Assembly (NCBI GenBank): GCA_003507475.1
Contig: DNVQ01000052.1
Location: 6,314 to 21,844, forward strand
DNA length: 15,531 nucleotides
Source of the DNA: Candidatus Moraniibacteriota bacterium
Lineage (GTDB): Bacteria; Patescibacteriota; Minisyncoccia; Moranbacterales; UBA9337
Direction: 5' to 3'
The notes beneath the pieces are model-generated. The model was not told where the DNA came from, searched no databases, and saw only the letters and a list, made by a program, of their open reading frames with translations. A program made the translations under genes and the position numbers. Shown here piece after piece: positions 12,974-15,531 of this stretch; within the stretch, counting starts at the first letter, position 1, and each line of letters starts with the position of its first letter.

Positions 12974-13022
12974 AATTCTGTTTTATTTTTTTATTTGAAA
13001 TTAAGTAAAATCGTCTAAAAAA

Positions 13023-13052
13023 ATTATAGCATAAAAATACTTGATTAGGCAA
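13023..13052 (-). promoter_or_regulatory. promoter of the minus-strand secreted-protein operon
   Basis: On the minus strand, TTGCCT (13052-13047), an 18-bp spacer and a consensus TATAAT (13028-13023) predict a start near 13015, about 42 nt before the ATG at 12973. Confidence 0.7.
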
Positions 13053-13264
13053 TGCTTTTAATGGTATTCTTTTTTGTAGGTTTCTGTGAATTAGAATTTT
13101 TTCTGTGAGTTATGAATTGTTACCAATATGTCAATAAAATAGTTTATAAAGTATTTACGCGCAATGCCAGATAATGAATACAAAATACATCAAAGATGAC
13201 CTTTGACTAATGACAGATGACTTTTCTATAAATTGTTTTCATGCTCAGCTGTTTTAATGTTGAA

Positions 13265-13288
13265 ATGCTAATATGCTAAAATGCTAAA
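13265..13288 (+). repeat. three tandem 8-bp repeats before the UbiA gene
   Basis: ATGCTAAT, ATGCTAAA and ATGCTAAA follow each other directly and end 3 bases before the start codon at 13292, where a ribosome-binding site would be expected but is absent. Confidence 0.65.
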
Positions 13289-13291
13289 GTT

Positions 13292-14923
13292 ATGGCTATA
13301 TTTTTAGGAAATTTGATTAAAAAGATAGAGGAGTATCCTTTGAATTTTTATATATGGACTAGTTCATTTCTCAGTATCATTACTTGTCGTATTTTGATGG
13401 AAAATTGGCTAGACGGAATGCTAAATAGAACTGGTGATTATTTTTTTCACCATGCTTCCTATACTTTTGTCTTTTTTCTTTTAACTTATCTCATATTTAT
13501 CGGTCTTTTGGTTAAGAATTTGAAAATTAAATTAAAAACAGCTTTTAATATAATGCTGTGGGGATATCCTATTATTATTTTTCCTCCCTTGATTGATTTT
13601 ATTTTGCTAAGGGATACAATGTATTTAAGTTTTTATGGGATTTATGGCTTGGCGGAAATGCCCATTCGGTTTCTTACTTTTTTCGGAGATAATCCTGATT
13701 TCGGTGTTACTTATGGAGTAAGATTTGAAATAGCGATGGCGGTTATCGCTCTGGGATTTTATGGATATTTGAAAACCAAAAATAAAATAAGGGCTCTTTG
13801 GCTGTCTTTACAGGTTTATATGGTCTTATTTATCTTGGGCACCTTTCCTTCTTGGGTTACTATAATATCTCAAGGGTTCCTAAGGGGATTTATGCAAGTA
13901 AGAGATATTGAAATAGTGCAACTGTTTTTTACTTCTGCCAAATTTTTTTCCCGAGAAACCGGCACATATACCAATGCTTTAAGTATTAAAGTTTCCATTG
14001 TTTATTCAATTTTGTTGTTGGGAATAATTATTTTAGGCTTATTTTTATATTACAGGAAACAACTTTTTGCTTTTTTAAAAAATTCTCGTCCGGTTCAATT
14101 GATTTATCATGCTGGATTGCTATTGGTGGGAGCGGGATTGGGAATTTTATTTACCAACATTGATTGGGAATTTAATTTTTTTAACTTTTTCAGTTTTTTA
14201 AACATAATTATCGCGGTTTTATTGGCTTGGTTGGCATCAGTAGTATTTAACGATATTTTTGATAAAAAAATAGATTCTGTTACCAATGCAGATCGTCCCT
14301 TGATAGTTAAAGATTTTAAGGAATCAGATTATATAACAATTGGAATAATTCTTTTTATCTTTTCTATTTTGTATGCAGCTATGATTAGCCCCAAAGTTGC
14401 TTTATTGCTTGTGGCCTATCAGGCTCTGGCCTGGATTTATTCAGCTTGGCCTTTTAGAATGAAAAGATTTATTTTATTGGGGTCTTTTATCAGCGCGCTG
14501 GCTTCAGTATCGGTGATTTTTGCTGGATTTGTGTTGGTGAGTCCCCTGGAGGACACGACTGAGTTTCCCAAAAGAATTTTTTGGTTAATTTTAATTTCAT
14601 TGACACTTTCTTTGCCCATTAAAGATTTGAAAGACATAAAAGGAGATAGGTTGGATGGAGTTTTTACAGTGCCGGTAGTATTTGGAGAATATTGGGGGAA
14701 AATCATTATTGGTAGTGGAATCTTTTTATCCTATTTTTTGAGTGTTATATTTTTAAATGAAAGTAGATTGTTGTTTTGGGCAATTATTTTAGGGGGTGCT
14801 TCTTTTTGGGTGGTTACGTTTAGCGCCGAAGGAAAGAAGATAAATAATCGCAATTTGATTTGGTTTGTGTTGGCTTTAGTGGCTGTCTATGTAATTGTTT
14901 TAGGAAAGTTTATTTTGTTTTAA
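13292..14923 (+). CDS. UbiA-family prenyltransferase fused to a large N-terminal membrane region
   Basis: The 543-residue protein is nearly twice the usual UbiA length. The C-terminal part (about 270-543) is the UbiA domain. The first Asp-rich motif is VFNDIFDKKIDSVTNADRPL (Asn320, Asp321, Asp324, Asp328). The second is DLKDIKGDRLDGVFTVPVVFG (Asp445, Asp448, Asp452, Asp455). Such enzymes move a polyprenyl group from its diphosphate onto an aromatic, sugar or glycerol acceptor inside the membrane. The N-terminal part (about 1-265) has about six hydrophobic segments with FFHHASYTFVFFLLTYLIF and FPPLIDFILLRD; I recognise no family in it. The fusion may bring substrate binding or lipid handling. 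The acceptor cannot be told from the sequence. It is a single gene with a terminator after it. Confidence 0.85.
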   Translation: MAIFLGNLIKKIEEYPLNFYIWTSSFLSIITCRILMENWLDGMLNRTGDYFFHHASYTFVFFLLTYLIFIGLLVKNLKIKLKTAFNIMLWGYPIIIFPPLIDFILLRDTMYLSFYGIYGLAEMPIRFLTFFGDNPDFGVTYGVRFEIAMAVIALGFYGYLKTKNKIRALWLSLQVYMVLFILGTFPSWVTIISQGFLRGFMQVRDIEIVQLFFTSAKFFSRETGTYTNALSIKVSIVYSILLLGIIILGLFLYYRKQLFAFLKNSRPVQLIYHAGLLLVGAGLGILFTNIDWEFNFFNFFSFLNIIIAVLLAWLASVVFNDIFDKKIDSVTNADRPLIVKDFKESDYITIGIILFIFSILYAAMISPKVALLLVAYQALAWIYSAWPFRMKRFILLGSFISALASVSVIFAGFVLVSPLEDTTEFPKRIFWLILISLTLSLPIKDLKDIKGDRLDGVFTVPVVFGEYWGKIIIGSGIFLSYFLSVIFLNESRLLFWAIILGGASFWVVTFSAEGKKINNRNLIWFVLALVAVYVIVLGKFILF

Positions 14924-14943
14924 AATTGTATGGCATTGTTTTG

Positions 14944-14973
14944 AAAAACCACTAGTTTTGACTAGTGGTTTTT
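14944..14973. terminator. bidirectional terminator between convergent genes
   Basis: AAAAACCACTAGT (14944-14956) pairs perfectly over 13 bp with ACTAGTGGTTTTT (14961-14973). It ends the UbiA gene on + and the rsmA gene on minus. Confidence 0.9.
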
Positions 14974-14974
14974 A

Positions 14975-15531
14975 TTAAAATAAATCTGCCAGTTTCTCCC
15001 AGTCTGAAACCGAAAGCTCTTGAGCCCTGGTATTGGGCAAAAAACCAGCCTCCTGCAGAATTCTTTCCACATCTTTTTTATCAATATGAAAACTATTGGA
15101 TAAATTATTGATCAGGGTTTTTCGGCGAGCGCAAAATCCTGCCCGCACAACTCTAAAGAATTTTTTGTCTTTGGTGGGATTAACTTCTTTTATGTTTGAT
15201 ATTTTTATTACACTGCTATCTACCTTGGGAGGCGGATTAAAGTTATCTTTGGTAACATCAAAGAGGATTTCTGCCTTAGCATAATATTGGACAGAGGCTG
15301 CCAGGATGCTCATTTGACCTTTGGGAGCCACAATTCTTTGGGCCACTTCTTTTTGGATCATTAAAATTAATTCATCGGGTTGGTGGGTGGTTTCTAGAAA
15401 TAATCTTATAATTTTGGAAGTAATATAATAGGGAATATTGGCTATTACCTTGTAATGGCTCATTTGTTGCTCATCTATTAGTTTGGGTAGATTTACTTTT
15501 AAAATATCTTCAAATATAATTTCTAAATTAC
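14975..15531 (-). CDS. rsmA: RsmA/KsgA 16S rRNA dimethyladenosine transferase, C-terminal part (5' end outside window)
   Basis: The minus-strand frame stays open through an internal ATG at 15463 to the window edge. The visible part adds NLEIIFEDILKVNLPKLIDEQQ before MSHYK, as expected for the stretch before the catalytic motif. The motif NIPYYIT (as IANIPYYITSKII) is the signature of the family that dimethylates two adjacent adenines near the 3' end of 16S rRNA. FNPPPKVDSSVIK follows and then RAGFCARRKTLINNL, the C-terminal RNA-binding helix region. The SAM-binding N-terminal third lies outside the window. The end of the protein, SVSDWEKLADLF, is a normal family end. The stop abuts the bidirectional terminator. 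Confidence 0.93.
   Translation of the reverse strand, partial: NLEIIFEDILKVNLPKLIDEQQMSHYKVIANIPYYITSKIIRLFLETTHQPDELILMIQKEVAQRIVAPKGQMSILAASVQYYAKAEILFDVTKDNFNPPPKVDSSVIKISNIKEVNPTKDKKFFRVVRAGFCARRKTLINNLSNSFHIDKKDVERILQEAGFLPNTRAQELSVSDWEKLADLF

Larger units (their letters stand above)
12974..13291. other. divergent intergenic region between the secreted-protein operon and the UbiA gene
   Basis: Apart from the minus-strand promoter (13023-13052) and the 8-bp tandem repeat (13265-13288), I see only AT-rich sequence with short repeated words such as TGACTAATGACAGATGAC (near 13203). No strong + promoter for the UbiA gene is evident. Confidence 0.5.

Noticed and set aside
13265..13288. CRISPR array
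   Set aside because: The repeats are 8 bp, directly adjacent and without spacers. No CRISPR repeat-spacer pattern was seen anywhere in the window.

Overview
The window looks like part of a Candidatus Patescibacteria (CPR/Parcubacteria-like) chromosome. The DNA is AT-rich with tight gene packing and few strong ribosome-binding sites. The gene set fits that group: LemA plus HtpX, a stand-alone small GIY-YIG nuclease, a DUF456 protein, a thrombospondin-type-3 secreted protein paired with a second secreted protein, a UbiA-family membrane protein and RsmA/KsgA. Intergenic AT-rich words (TTCGTA, ATGCTAA, TTTCCAA) repeat in the way I remember from such genomes. The assignment is inference; there is no rRNA in the window.

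Layout. 1-2299: the lemA 3' end, htpX and two hypothetical genes, all on + and probably one operon. 2404-2944: a promoter, a 5' half of tRNA-Glu, two small hairpins, a GIY-YIG nuclease gene, then an intact tRNA-Glu(UUC) and its terminator. 2945-5303: a structured palindromic element bounded by pieces of the tRNA-Glu 3' end, followed by a minus-strand gene with a putative nuclease-like N-terminus and a C-terminal SEC-C zinc motif. A near-copy of the tRNA terminator closes this block, so it looks like an inserted accessory module. 5358-5837: DUF456 membrane protein.

6030-8809 is the most interesting part. A strong sigma70-type promoter follows directly on a terminator. Next comes about 350 nt of GC-richer, hairpin-rich non-coding DNA whose two ends are a perfect 10-bp inverted repeat, arranged like the a1/a2 ends of a retron msr-msd RNA. 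Then come a retron-like reverse transcriptase with its active site intact (FDIAD, LPQG..SP, YVDD) and, overlapping it by 4 bp, a divergent DnaB-like ATPase. A strong terminator ends the unit. I read it as a self-contained retron-type cassette with a DnaB-like partner that I do not recall from the described retron types.

8865-10729: a membrane-anchored GH73/lysozyme-like protein and a polytopic membrane protein of unknown function. The second has its Shine-Dalgarno sequence buried in a long leader hairpin. 10944-13052 (minus): two translationally overlapping genes for secreted proteins, with a promoter and a terminator. 13292-14923: a UbiA-type prenyltransferase domain fused to a large N-terminal membrane region. 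14975-15531 (minus): the C-terminal part of RsmA/KsgA, cut by the window edge.
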